Positions 49,930 to 62,200 of a DNA stretch of 64,000 nt are shown piece after piece. The notes below the pieces were generated by a model that worked only from the letters and a program-made list of their open reading frames with translations, did not search any database and was not told the origin of the DNA. Positions within the stretch are counted from its first letter, which is position 1, and each line of letters begins with the position of its first letter. Location of the stretch: contig JAHLEZ010000025.1 of the NCBI GenBank assembly GCA_020726505.1, forward strand, positions 310,001 through 374,000. The letters run 5' to 3'. The DNA is from Leptodontidium sp. MPI-SDFR-AT-0119. Its lineage: Eukaryota; Ascomycota; Leotiomycetes; Helotiales; Leptodontidiaceae. The translations under genes were made by a program, and so were the position numbers.

Positions 49930-50336
49930 AAAGATTATAATATAACCACCTCGCTTAAAGCTCGCTTATATACTCAATAAAACTTATTCTAGGCCTAATC
50001 AGCCGGAAATAGCTTAAAACAAGCCACATACGTCTGATACAAAGCTCTGACGTCCACAGGTTACAGCCATGGAATCCAAGGCTTCTGATACACGGCTTTC
50101 CTAGGCTAAAACAGTGGTTGTACGAAGCTCCGGGCTCTGCGTCTCAAACTACCGGAAAGCAACTGTATTTGGTAAAGACTCGTTTGAGCTCGTTTGAGCT
50201 CGTTTGAGCTCGTTTGAGCTTACATTTACCTAATTCGGCTACCTAAGCGAATACACACGTAATAAGCTAGAGTAGTTATATAGACCTAGAAATCCCCTTT
50301 ACAATAGAATCATCATTCACACCAAGTATCACTTCT
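49930..50336 (+). repeat. LTR-like repeat, copy 1
   Basis: Begins TAAAGATTATAATATAACCA, ends ATCATCATTCACACCAA, and is about 90% like 58278-58642. It includes four 10-bp units of TCGTTTGAGC (50179-50219). Its position after Copia pol suggests a 3' LTR, although clear TG...CA ends were not identified. Confidence 0.7.
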
Positions 50337-50960
50337 TTTCAAAAGGAAATTTAAAAGATCTTCCATAATAATTAGTAAATAATTCGGTTAATCGTTAGAG
50401 AAAATTAGCGTATTTCTACTAAGTTATGCTACGTTAATATTTAAAACATATAGTTACGCTAAGAATTCTAAAAGAGTACTTTTTTAGTAAAGTATTTACT
50501 CACGAGTTATATACCCGCTAATAGTCTTACTAAAAACCTTTCTCGGCAGAAATTTAAAAGTTTTATTACTCTTTTTAACTCAGTAAACGTTCGTGCTTAA
50601 CTAAAGTAACTTATTATAAAGCCCTCGCTTTAAAGTAAGTCTTTGTATATATTCTTTACCTTTCCTTTATTACAAGAGTAATTTAACTATAAGCCTACTC
50701 TATAAGTATATAATATATTTTCTTATATATTTATTATTCCTTTATAAATTCTCTTATTATTTTATTTACTTAGAGAGTAACTAAGCTCAGGGGTGAAATT
50801 CACAGTATTTAGAAGCTTTATTTACTCTCAACGGTTATTCGATTCCACGGCAAAAAGTAATATAAGAAAGTAATTACAAAGGGATACTTAGTTATTTAGA
50901 GGTTCCTAAGCCTCGCCTTATATAAAAGAGAATAGCTTAATTATCTCTAAGTGGCAAACC
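50337..50960. other. AT-rich degenerate DNA
   Basis: Nothing recognised. Confidence 0.4.
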
Positions 50961-51882
50961 TTAAACCTCCTTAGTTAGAATAGCCAAGGCACTTCTAATC
51001 ACGCTATAAAGCTCGTTAATACGAGCGGCCGAGGCCTCTTCTTTAAGAGTAAGAGTCGAAGCTCCACTAATACTAGTAACTCCACGAGCAGGCTTCGTAA
51101 AGAACAAAGCACTAGTAGTAGTAACAAGTTACTTGCTAGTAACCCGCGCACGAGACTCTAAAACGTTAAAGAAGTTCTCTTTATTTAGAAGAAATCAACT
51201 AAATTAGCCTTAATTTTATAGGAAATTTAAATTAAACCAATATACTAGACTCCTTAGTAATAATACTACCCTTATCTCCCTCTTCCTTATCACCTCCTCC
51301 TAAGCCAGTTATTCTATTAACAGTAGCACTAGTAACCTCACCCTGGAGGGCAACAAAAACAGGAGCTCTCAGGCGCTCTAATTCCTAAAAAAGTCAATAA
51401 TTACACTCTAAAAAGGAACAACCAAGGGACTTACCTTGTCACTGGCGTCATTTAAGTATATAGTGCGGTAAAAGAGGAAAGGAGCCTAGGCAATAAGGGG
51501 AGCAGCCTTATAAGAGTGGCCTGACGAGTAAGCGAAATAACGAGCACCCCGACTAATAACATTAAAGTACTCGCCGGTACTTTTAGTTTAAAGGGCGCTA
51601 TTAATATAACTTAAATAAATAACTAAACGCTTGTCTCCCTTAATTCGAGGAGCACGAGCACGAGCAACCGGAGCAGCCGTAGCAGCTCTCTTTAGAGCAG
51701 GAGCAGCCTTTCGAGCCTTCTTAGCCTCCTCCTTCTTCTTCGCCTACTATAGTTAGTAATAATCAAATCAACACACAGCCTCAAAATCACTGATCAACTT
51801 AATAAAAACCAATTTAATAACTTATAATACTAGCCGAATGATCAGCCTTGACGGCCTTGGCAGAGCGCTTTGATACACTTAT
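50961..51882 (-). pseudogene. RIP-inactivated four-exon gene of unknown family
   Basis: Four minus-strand blocks splice in phase. Block 1 starts at 51882 (SVSKRSAKAVKADHSA). Block 2 begins AKKKEEAKKARKAAPALKRA and runs through RIKGDKRLVIYLSYINSAL, GEYFNVISRGARYFAYSSGH and FLFYRTIYLNDASDK. Block 3 is ELERLRAPVFVALQGEVTSA to KGSIITKES. Block 4 is NFFNVLESRARVTSK, LFFTKPARGVTSISGASTL and INELYSVIRSALAILTKEV. Introns have GT-AG ends, the first with an ACTAAC branch. The start codon reads ATA in a good context (ACCATAAGT), and three internal stops are TAA/TAG where CAA/CAG is expected. All four changes are C-to-T or G-to-A. The protein would be about 210 aa with a basic Ala/Lys-rich N-terminus. 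No family recognised. Confidence 0.6.
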
Positions 51883-52734
51883 GGTATTAATCAATTGATT
51901 TATTTATTAATTAATTAATTGTTAATTAGTTAATTAGTTAGTAGATCGAAAAGTCGATCTATATAATGTAAAGTGATTACAGGGTTATGAAGTAAGTGAG
52001 GGATGCGCCACTTTAAATAAAACAGTTGTTTACTTAACTTAGTAATATAAGCATAATTAGTGGCCTAATAGTTTACTTTTAATGTTGTTATCGCTTAACG
52101 TAGTTAACTATAATACTAGTAGCTTACTATTGTCACTTGACTAGGGGGTGTGTCGTACAGACACGGGCTAATGCTCGGTTAGTTGTGTACTATACTAGTT
52201 TTAGATTTTACTAGCGTATACCGCTTTTAGGGGAATAACGTGTTCCCCTGATTTCCTTATATCTTTGCTGCAACCGTTAGCCGGTTCGCTGAAGATCGGG
52301 CATGGTCAGACCCTGCAGATTGTTTCAAGAATAGATGAACAAACAATACATTCTGTAAATGCCACATCTATGCCAGGAGACGTGATCCGCACAAGTAGCC
52401 ACAATCCCCTTTACCGTTTCCCACAGCATAACCAATTCGCTGTAGATTTTGTCTTGGTTGTTTTTGGCTCAGGTGATGCTCTGTCTAAAACATTCGCAGG
52501 GGTAGGGTCATGAGAAGGAAGTGCTAAGGGTTTAGTGTTGGACGAATGCGAGTGTTGTGCTGGCCGCGAGCCACTCGCTTCCTCACGCCCAGACGAAATA
52601 AATACCAGACTTTGTTTCTTTGCTTATTACTTTATAATGGAATAACTCCCTCAAGTAGAACTATAAAGCCATCCTGATTGAGTACAGTTTAGCTACATTG
52701 AAAGTCCAGGAGTCTCAAGTATCAGGGTTCTCTG
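51883..52734. other. Intergenic, AT-rich then normal composition
   Basis: A plus-strand open frame at 52265-52513 has no recognisable content. No gene supported. Confidence 0.4.
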
Positions 52735-54038
52735 TTATTGGAACTGAATCAAGTCTTCCCCTGCCTTAACCCGTCTCAGACCCTCGACAACTCCTGGATA
52801 GGTCCAATTGTACTTTGAGAAGCTGTAAACTTCTTCAGGAGTTCTTTTGTTGACAGCCTTTCTTGTGTTGTTCTGGATCTGAGATGCCCGCGGTCTTCTG
52901 ACAGAATCAAAGTCTTTGAGAATCCTTGCAACATCATCGCGTAATACATCTCCGGTATTAAAGAGACGAAATGCTTCAGCGTCTTCCACCGCCTGAGTTC
53001 CACCTTGGCCTTGATGTGGTGTCATTGCGTGAGCAGCGTCACCGATAAGAACTGTCCGCCCTTTGACATAAGATGGCAATGGGTCTTGGTCTCGCAGTTG
53101 CCAAAGCTTGATGTTCTTTCCCAGAGCGAGTATGTCTAGGAACCACTTAGGGAAGTCAGAAAAGCATTCTAGCAACTCATCCTGGTCTCCCGAGGCTGTC
53201 CATGATTCCGTGGTGGCAGTCTTAAGACGAGAATCCGGTACAATGCAGACCAGGTTAAGCAGCTCAAAGTTTCTGCATGGGTACATGACCCCAGATCGAT
53301 TTGAAGGGTCAAAGGAGAACACCATTTCCAAGGTGGCAGGCTTACTGCGATCCAAGACTGGTAATTCTGGAAAAACAGCGAGAACCTCTTCTCTGGGAAG
53401 CGTGAATCGAAAAGCAGACAATCCCGATGGTCGTGCCGTTGAAAAGGCTTGGTCACCCACAACTAAGGGTCTCACAAGAGATTTGATGCCATCCGCCGCT
53501 GACATGGTTAACAGACAGTTTTAGTGAAAATTTCGATGAGTGTCTTACCAATAACAAGATCAGCCTCGATCTTCTCTCCCGAATCAAGAAAGACAACACC
53601 ATCATCAACATTAACGTCTACGACCTTAGTGTTGTATCTCAGTATTGCGGGCTTGCCATCCACACCCAAAGCCTGGCTGTCTTCGGTGGCCAGTCTCAGG
53701 AACTCTTTCCTCAGATCCGCGCGATGTTGAAACAGCCACGGAGCGCCATATTCCTTGATGAAGTCCTTCGGATCTTCCTGCAAGAGCTTGCCCTCCTTAT
53801 TCCATGTACGGGTCAATCCAACCTCCAGACAGCCGACTTTCGTTTTGTCGAAGCCCAGAGTGGAGAGGATAAGCGCACCGTTGGGCCCAACATTAATCGC
53901 GGCGCCGACCTCGTACGCATCCGACGAGCGTTCCAGAATTGTTACCATGTGGTGCTCTCGAAGTATTCGGCCAGCCAGCGCTCCAGCGAGGCCTCCACCG
54001 ATGATCACCACTCTCAAACCGCTGCCCTCCATCGTCAT
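52735..54038 (-). CDS. FAD-dependent monooxygenase, salicylate-hydroxylase-like
   Basis: Group A flavoprotein monooxygenase. Exons 54038-53549 and 53498-52735 with a 50-bp intron; 1254 nt, 417 aa, a normal family length. The N-terminal FAD fold is VVIIGGGLAGALAGRIL (residues 9-25) with acidic strand end MVTILERS. The intron join reads DLVIAADGIKS, the DG motif. The second FAD motif VLIGDAAHAMTPHQGQGG lies at about residue 315. RADLRKEFLRLA is the usual Arg-containing segment that contacts FAD. Substrate unknown: salicylate-type aromatics or a polyketide intermediate are both plausible. It is divergent from a broken dehydrogenase fragment, so it may be the survivor of a former gene cluster. 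No damage seen. Confidence 0.93.
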
Positions 54039-54382
54039 TTTATTGTAATTATTATCTTATACTGTCTCGGCTACCGCGAAGTTGGAAAGTTGAGAAGAGA
54101 AGAAAGAAGGAGTTGACTTTATTCCGGACAAACGAGGTCTTGGACTATTGAGCCGTTGCTTCTTATTGAGACACGGATGGAAAGGGTGAAAAGACTCGAC
54201 CCGCCGCATGGTCCCATCTCCCCCTAGGTATATAGATAACAGGAGGTAGAAGGTGGCGAAAAGCGAGACGCGAGGGGCGAGGGGCGAGCAGCGAGAATTC
54301 AAGTGTCAACAAAACCCGCACCCCGCACCCCACATCCGCCCCCGCCCCGCCTCCACTTTCCCCCGGGCACTAGAATTACCGC
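54039..54382. other. Divergent spacer, promoter side of the monooxygenase
   Basis: Contains a C-rich tract (54313-54365) just before the dehydrogenase fragment. No gene. Confidence 0.4.
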
Positions 54383-54828
54383 ATGAAAGAATATGGCGCC
54401 GACGTGGTTTTTGCTCCACCACATCCTGATTCAATATCCCGGATCCGAACACAATATCCCAAACTACACCTTGCCTTTGATTTGATGCTCAGCAAAAGCA
54501 GTATTTCAAGCTGCATCGGGTGCTTAGACAACGAAGCGGGGGTTATTGCTACTGCCACCATGTACAAGGATGCACATGGAAGAAAATCGGTCTCTTTCAA
54601 GCCTACATTCTCTGGTGCTATTCAGGGAGCTAGAATGGGTCCTGGATGTGTGACGAGATAGGTTTGGAGCTAGGGAAACAGATGTGGCAACACCTACCAG
54701 CTTTGGTAAAGGAGAAAAAAGTCCAAAGTCTCCAGCACGAGTTGATTGGAGGGCTTGAAATGGTTAATGAAGGGCTTGAGCGCCTCCAAAGCGGACAACA
54801 TGAAGTAAAGCTGGTCGTCAAGACCTAG
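54383..54828 (+). pseudogene. 3' fragment of a zinc-type (MDR) dehydrogenase/enoyl reductase
   Basis: Only the C-terminal half of a medium-chain dehydrogenase is present. KEYGADVVFAPPHPDSISRI and KLHLAFDLM match the end of the nucleotide-binding domain. After a frame change near 54640 the sequence continues DEIGLELGKQMWQHLPALVK, GGLEMVNEGLERLQSGQHEV and KLVVKT, the family C-terminus. No GroES-like N-terminal domain or catalytic Zn residues lie upstream. Truncated and frameshifted, so dead. Confidence 0.72.
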
Positions 54829-54884
54829 CAAAGGATGAGAAATCTCTTATACTTGGACTAGAACTGTTACAATAAACTCTCGAT

Positions 54885-55095
54885 CAGTGTAGTCGATAGT
54901 TGAACGAGAAAACGGACTCAACGGACTTACAGGGATTTCAAGGGACTTTCTAGGTTTGTTAACACGGTAATTATCTTGTTGCTGTGGATATTATCTCTGT
55001 TGGGGAAGCAACGGAGGAGCTTGGGCCTAGAGATGAGACGTGCTGCCTTGGCAATCCGTTGAGTCCGTTTTCTCGTTTAACTATCGACTACACTG
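54885..55095. mobile_element. 211-bp hAT-type MITE
   Basis: Terminal inverted repeats of 41 bp with one mismatch (54885-54925 versus 55055-55095), starting CAGTGTAGTCGATAGTT. They are flanked by perfect 8-bp duplications CTCTCGAT (54877-54884 and 55096-55103). The 8-bp target duplication and CAG-start termini are diagnostic of hAT. The interior of about 130 bp is non-coding. Confidence 0.93.
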
Positions 55096-55103
55096 CTCTC
55101 GAT

Positions 55104-55970
55104 ATGTCTTCGCCAGGGCCGTTCCCTTCGTTGAATAGGTAGCAAGCTTCTTGATGCTGAAATTGGCTAGCTCTTTATGATGGCAAATGCGTGGGACTTC
55201 AGCCATGTCATTCCGTAATCGATCAACGGCCCTGGAGCATTTAGTCAGTTGAAAATATTTCGGACAATTCGCCACTTCGCGAGTCGCAAATGTGTAAATC
55301 CCCCGAGCCCCAATGAAGAAGTGGACTTACGAAGTTAGCTGCTTCGACGGGCGGGGTGGGGGCAGGGAAAGTGACGTGGCTGATGGTCACATTTTAGTTC
55401 TTTATGTAGACCTGTAAAGAGTGATACGCCCTCCTACCCTCTCACACACTCCTGCTTCTTCTCTAGTAATTCTATGTAACTCAGACCTCAAGAAAATATA
55501 TGCCAGATGCTACCGCCGTCGAGATTCGCAGATCAAGAGGAGAGGCTGGCTACTGAGGGGCCACGGTATGGCTCGGATCAGGCTTGACGCGCTGCATTTC
55601 CCACAAGATGAGCCCCGAGCTGCTCACGAAAGACCTTGAAAAATTGAGTTCTACATGGCGCATGCTACAGTGGAAATATTTGTCATTGACTGAGTAATAA
55701 ACAGCTACACCAAATATCGAAGTCATCGCTATAGGGAATCCGCCTTAATGTAAGAGCCGATAAGGTTTCACAGCCCCCCCCCCACAAGATCGATAGTGAG
55801 AAATTTCGGATCTGTCTCTATGCGCTTCTTGACTTCTCTAGACTGCACATTCCGGCGACCTCTCACTTGCAGAACTGGAAGGTACCGTACCAAGTCCTTG
55901 GCAAAAGCATTACTTTTCCGTCCATTACACTTTATACAATAACCCAGAAATCATAAAGATTCGAGCTTCC
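55104..55970. other. Intergenic
   Basis: No gene supported; open frames at 55081-55275 and 55421-55639 show no motif. Confidence 0.4.
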
Positions 55971-56361
55971 TCATTGGCTGTGTTGGCCTGTCTCAAGACA
56001 AGCGTCTATAAGTTTGGCGGCACCAGATTCACCAGAAAGTATGTTGCACCCGTAGCGTCGCATCCCGGTACCAGCGAAACATCGAGTTGATGACCTCTGC
56101 GAGCTCAGTGCTGTTCGACTTATCGATACAGCAAGTGTCCACCTAACAGTATTGCAAGTCGTCACGCCTCGCCTGTTCTTCGCAGAACTGTATCTTGCCG
56201 TAACTAGCCATCTTCTTGTACTTGCTATTCTTCAGATCTGCTAAAGTAACTTCTTCTCCTCCCCATCTATACGAAGGTATAGCATATTTCCTGGGTATGT
56301 CGCCTTCGAAGAACTCGGTCAGGCCAAACCCGCTATCGGTGTTGCAGTGTAGTAGTCGCAT
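55971..56361 (-). pseudogene. HET-domain (heterokaryon incompatibility) N-terminal fragment
   Basis: The relic opens with MRLLHCNTDSGFGLTEFF, then the family blocks KYAIPSYRWGGEEVTLADL and YGKIQFCEEQARRDDLQY. After a TAG (about 56144, where Trp is expected) the frame continues VDTCCIDKSNSTELAEVINS and MFRWYRDAT. A frameshift follows near 56070 and homology ends by about 55971. HET proteins act in non-self recognition and cell death between fungal strains; full proteins run to 500 or more residues, so most of this one is missing. One stop, one frameshift and the truncation make it non-functional. Confidence 0.82.
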
Positions 56362-56900
56362 TGTTCGACTAGATTCGAGAATCGTAAGGGGCAGAATTCT
56401 CGATAGTAGTTGAGCTGTCGATTTGACATAGCTGCGAAGAGGAAGACTTCATGTCGGGTTGAGGCTGGCGCACTTAACTGGGCGGCAGTCTCGTGGCATA
56501 GCTTCGTGGTAAGTTATATCACTGGAATCGCGCAAGGCACGCCCAGTCGCTCGGGCTCACCGACGGAGTCAGCTTCGATGAAGGATAATCTGACTTAACT
56601 TATTCATGTTGCTGTAAGGGAAGCTAAGGCAGTTTGGGCATTGAATAATGGAAAGAGGATTCTAGAACCTAAATCTACCTCGATCATCTATTTGGTGGCG
56701 AGCTTCCTTCCACATGCCATGTTTGATGTTCTGGCCTTAAGCCTCAGGCTGATGTTTCTTAAATTAGTAAATTAGCATGAAGAAGTCGTTGGTCCATCGA
56801 TCAGAAGTACCGAACAGCCTGCAGTTTGCGCGCTACACTAGCCACAAAAGCTTGTGACAGTCTCGGACAATAAGCTATAGATCTAGAGATCAGATAAGAA
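56362..56900. other. Intergenic
   Basis: No supported feature. Confidence 0.4.
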
Positions 56901-58277
56901 CCGTTTAAACGTGTAAGGGGAACTTGAATTATAAAAAGTAATATAATAATAAAAATACAAACCTAAAGTAAACTTAAATAATTAGAAATAACTTAATAAT
57001 AGAAATATAAATCTAAAGTAAACTCGTATAACTTAAAATAACATAATAAAAGTAAAAAAAAGCAAAAGATAAAAATATACTTATTAAAACTTGTGAAAAT
57101 AAAAGAAATTAACGCGTAATAAATTAGGGCGTAATAAAAAGAAATAAATAGAATTAACACGTCACAAATCGAATCGTAATAAATAAAAGCGTAGTAAATC
57201 GAGGCTTAGCAGATTAAGGCGTAATAAATGAAGTATAAAAGTAGGTTATTATTATTAAGAGAAGAAAAGATGAACTCAAAATGGCAATTAATCTTAGAGA
57301 TCGAGGCGTAGTTATTATAATTGTAATTGTAATTAGAAAAGGTGATAGTAATACTAAGAATTAAAAAAGTTGAGAAGAAGATAGGAATGAGAGAAGAAGT
57401 GAAACTAAAAGTAAAATCGTTTATAAAAAAGTTAAGCAAAAATTGGAAGTCATTAATATTTACCTTTTGCAAAGTTAAAGTTTACTTTTTTTTTTTACGA
57501 ATTTAAGCTTTAACTATTACTAAAGTTTTAAATATAATAAATTTCTTATATAATTCTTAAAGTTTATCATAAATTAGTATTATAACTAATCCTAATCCTT
57601 TATTATAATTAATAATTAATAAATATTTTAAAAATTTGCACTATTATAGAAAAGTAATAATATTTATTTGTTTTTATATTTGCTTAATGCTATTACTAAT
57701 TACAGGCTTATAAAATTAAAATCCTTTACTATTCTTCAGTTAATCTTTTAATTACTACTAATTAAAACCTTACTTATATTATAACTAAGAGTTACAAGTA
57801 ATTGAAATAATATATGCGTAATTTCAAGAATCTAATGATATTTGTTTACTTTCGTATTTAATGTTACTCCTATTTTAACCGTAAGTCGTTTGCTATAACT
57901 AATTATAGTCTATTATTGTAATTAATTGCAATTCTTTATTATAGTTAATTGCAGTTCTTAGTTAATCCCGTTATTGTAACTGCACGTCGCAATATTTCCA
58001 ATTGTAATTGTAACTCGATTTATTCCTTAATAATAGCTACTACCGTATTATTATTAATTTTAGGAAATAGCATTAACAATAACAATTAATCAAATTAATC
58101 TTTACTTTTTTTACTTGCGATTTTAAGTAGTTATTTTAGTATTATAATAATTACTGCTATAATTTAATATAGTAATAATTTTAATAAGATGCGACCCATA
58201 TTACTCTCATTAATACAATTAATTAACGTCGCGCATTACTATAAATAAGATTAATTAGCAAAACCGTTATTATATAA
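56901..58277. other. AT-rich desert
   Basis: Extremely AT-rich sequence with no protein-like frame. At about 56945-57045 an imperfect repeat of about 50 bp (containing ACCTAAAGTAAACT / ATCTAAAGTAAACT) occurs twice. Long stretches are purine-rich on one strand. Probably old, RIP-exhausted repeat DNA. Confidence 0.5.
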
Positions 58278-58642
58278 TATAAAGATTATAATATAACTAC
58301 CTCGCTTAATAAAGCCTATTCTAGGCTTAATCAACCAGAAATAGCTCAAAACAAGCCACATACGTCTGATACAGAGCTCCGACTCCCACAGGTTACAGCC
58401 ATGGAATCCGAGACTTCTGATACACGGCTTTCCTAGGCTAAAACAGTGGTTGTACGAAGCTCCGGGCTTTGCGTCTTAAACTACCGGAAGCAACTGTATT
58501 CAGTAAAGACTCGTTTGAGCTCGTTTGAGCTTACATTTACCTAATTTGGCTACTTAAGCGAATACACACGTGATAAGCTAGAGTAGTTATATAGACTTAG
58601 AAATCCCCTCTACAATAGAATCATCATTCACACCAAATCTCC
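58278..58642 (+). repeat. LTR-like repeat, copy 2 (solo)
   Basis: Direct-orientation copy of 49930-50336. It is shorter near the start (missing about 20 bp) and has only two of the 10-bp TCGTTTGAGC units. No retrotransposon coding lies on either side, so it looks like a solo LTR. Confidence 0.7.
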
Positions 58643-59222
58643 TCTTTTCATATAATACGTATACAACTAAAATAGGGCTTCCGCTATTGCCTCAGCTAAT
58701 TAGTAAAAGCATTATTATGTAATGCGCAAGCGAATACTATTAGGGTTAATGGTAATAACAAGTATCGAATGGGCTAATCGGAATTTATCGCTACTGAATA
58801 AAAGAGCCAAGTTTACTTTCCATTTAAGCGGTTTATAAGAAAGCTGTAATATGACGAAGGTACTGAAGTTTGTGTCGCAAAATCTGTCTGCTTCATCATT
58901 GGATTGCTGAAATTTATTATTAGTTTACTCGAGCTTTGCTATTAGATCTTTAATCAATTACATCGGCATCACACTCTCTCTTGTATTTAAGTTATATTCA
59001 CGTTATATAGACTGGCCCTTTATTTTCAATGCAAGTGACTCCATTTTAAAACTCTTCAAGGCATAACTGGCGCTGTTGGAGGACAGTCTCCGCTATTGAA
59101 CTTATTTGACCACTCCCCACTTGTATGAAAGCTAACATTTAATACTAAAAACACACTAACATCAATCCCAATCGTAAACTTCAACATCTAGGAGTCAGCA
59201 CAATTTCTCTCATAAGTCTATC
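58643..59222. other. Intergenic, 3' of the large unknown gene
   Basis: Nothing recognised. Confidence 0.4.
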
Positions 59223-62200
59223 TCAAAGCACGTCAAATTTGACGAACGAGAAGTCACATACCTGCGCAATCCCCCAAATCGTCGGTGTCTCTGGAAACCC
59301 GCTATCCCCAGGCTTCAACTCTGGGTGGCATGTCACAGCTAGCAACTTCACAGATGTCTCGACAACCACATCCGCCTTGATCAAATCGAACAGGTTGACC
59401 GATGCTTTAACTAGAATGTCCGTACCGATCCCAAAGCTACCACCACCATCCATAATCGTCTGCGTAATTAGTACGTATCCCGTAGCAGAGAATGGTCCAA
59501 TGCTACAAGTTTTTGAAGTCAGTTTGCCATTTGAGGTCACGAAGAGAGCCAAATAAGGCAACGAATGAGACGGGAGACTCACCCGAAATCGACCCCAATA
59601 CCTGCACCTAGGCCGAACGCAATGCTTGGAACTCCATTTTCGAAGGCCGCATCAAAGGTAGCTGTAGCGACGGCAATAGCAGGCGCAAATGGGGTCGGGA
59701 TTTTGAAAATGGGCTTGACGCCAAATTTGGTGTTATGGGTCAGGAGTTGTTGCGTGTGGTTGATGTTGAAGTCAAACTGAGTGACGAACTCTGCGATAAC
59801 CGCTGCCACTGGTGGTAACATAGATTCTAGGTAAGTTTCGAGGTTAAAAGTCAGGCTGACGTGAACGGTGAAGTCGGCATCCTGTAATAATTTAACATCA
59901 AAATGTAAAGCAAAATACCACACGGCCTCAGGACAGTCTTTTTTTATTTTAGGCAAGTCTCCTTCCCAGGCCAAGCAGTTTCCCAGAGCCAATCTCATTT
60001 ATTTAAATTTGGCATTGGAGCTTTAAACTCCAATCCCTATATCGAGGACTCTGGAAAACCCGAAGACGAATATACTCTCAATCAAACAGTCCTGAGGCCG
60101 CGTATAGGCGGGGAAAGTACTCACCATGTGTACGTCAAGCTTTGGTAAAGGGCCCAAAGTTGCGAGAAATGCCAAGACCTTTTTCACAGGCTGCATGATC
60201 TCACCCAGGACCATGTTGGTCTCATCAATCAAAGGCTTCAGATCGGATTTGGCCTGGCTCAGCGCATCGCCTGCTACCTCCAGCAACTTATTTAGTCCCT
60301 GATCCACTGCATTCGTTGGATCAATCTGGTTTTTCCCATCAAAGCTCAGAAGTTTCACGGCTTTCGATGCAAAGTTGAACGCCTTAGCCGCATCAGGATC
60401 TACAGAGTTGATGAGCAAGGTGATAGCTCCCGTATTCATAGCAGTCAATGTTGGAAAATCGCCTCCTCTCAGAACACGATTGACGGCTGCGATGGGGGAC
60501 GGAAATTGTCCTGGGTTAGCAGGATCCGTAGCTTGGGGATTCAGCAAGCTCATGAATCCTGATGGGTCCACCGGAAGTGTAACATTTGAAAGCTCTGTTC
60601 CACCAAGAAGTTGGAGTGGAATACATGCAGTTAAGCTAACCCAATTATCAGTGACTATCATTTCACAGTTGTGGAATTTATTTTACTCAGGGAAGATTCC
60701 AGAGCAATTTCCCATTGCGTATGGATCAGCGATAACAGGTGACAGGACACTTGATATCTGATTTAGACCATCATCCTCTATCTTTGGTCTTGGAAACAAA
60801 GTTCGCACAGTATCCGCATTGTGCATGATACACTGTCAGAAGTGTCAGTAACCGGTAGGAATGAGAGAGGGGGAACAAACATAGTCGACGCCAGGTACCG
60901 CACTCAAGAGATCAGCAGGATTTGCGAACCGTAAAGGCTTCACAGGCGATCCAGTGGCAGCATCCGTATTTTGTCGTATAACTGGTACGCTTGTGTTATC
61001 AAGATGCATCGGAGCCAGAGGCCCAACCTTTTGCACCATCGACCATTCTCCATGACCAGCGAATTCAGGGATTCCGAGAGGAGCTATCACAATCTCTGAT
61101 GCATTCGTCGTCGCGTTCAAAGTCGAATCAACAGTGATGCTGGTCAGCTTTACTGTCAAGTTGCCCGCTTTGACGGTGCAATCAATGGGCCCACCAAGCA
61201 TCAAGTTCTTGTTTGGTAATTGTCCAAGAAATGAAACAAAGTCGCTCAGCATCATCTTTCCATTGGTTGCAAGCGGCGCTGCAAGATACCCTCGATGGTT
61301 TATTGCAGGAACCTGTATTGCAGGACTAGAAGGTGTAGGTTGAATAACCACGTCGCAATCATACTGGATTGGAAAGAATGTTGTCACTCTCGCGGGGTTA
61401 ACTGTCGAGTCAGTAGTCGTGTAAGGAATATCGGCAACCTCTCGCATATTCCTGATGTTGATAACTTGTTGCACGAGACCTTGGTGGGTCTTTGGCTTGA
61501 TCGCTGCATCATTGAAGTTGAAGGTACCGGGACCTGTTGCCTTCAAAAAGACTTGCCGCCTCATCTCACCACTGTTCAGTCGTTGAATCACCACCGTTCG
61601 TGTTGCTGGTGCTCCAGAGTATAGCAGCTCCATTTTCTGGACAATAACCTCGCGTTCGGTTCTCCCAACAATCGCTTGGAGATCGACTTGAGATATTCCA
61701 CTACTGATCGTGTCATCCCTCCAATCTGTAAATATGCTCAAGCCATAACCAGATATGTCGACTCTGCTTGCAGGTATCTTAGCAGTCGTTTTACTAGGTC
61801 CGAATTCCTCGTTGTACGCAGTCGCTGTTGCAGAGTCGGGGAATTGGCTCAAGACTGAGATCCCAGGCAAAGATGGAGTTGGGCCAGTTGACTTTCCAAT
61901 GGGATGAAATCGTGGCTGCGGTGCACCAAGAGAGACCTGATCAGCTCCAAAGTAATTTATGGCCTTAAAGCTGGGCTGGATCATTCCGAATGTCGGCGAA
62001 TTGAAAAAGGGTATTGTACTTTTTATCAACGAAGCTGTCGAAATGATTCCAAAGGGCATTGTGAAGCGGGCAAATATTCTGCTAGTTAGCTCTGTAGCAT
62101 ATGCTTGGGCAAGTCCAGACACTATTTCATGAGACGCTACCGGAATCAAGGTCACAGAGTTGGTTCCTATTTGCGTAGCGGGCCCAGAGTCTGTGAACTG

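Noticed and set aside
56900..58280. Possible centromere-like or origin sequence in the AT desert
   Set aside because: Composition alone is the only support; RIP-exhausted repeat DNA explains it equally well.
49930..58642. One 8.7-kb LTR retrotransposon bounded by the two direct repeats
   Set aside because: The interior holds ordinary host genes (flavin monooxygenase, dehydrogenase and HET fragments) and a hAT MITE, and the Copia coding lies outside, left of copy 1.
60833..60880. Stop codon at 60845 ending one gene and a new gene starting at 60661
   Set aside because: A 48-bp GT-AG intron removes the stop, and a second intron (60636-60686) joins the next block in phase, so a single gene explains both better.
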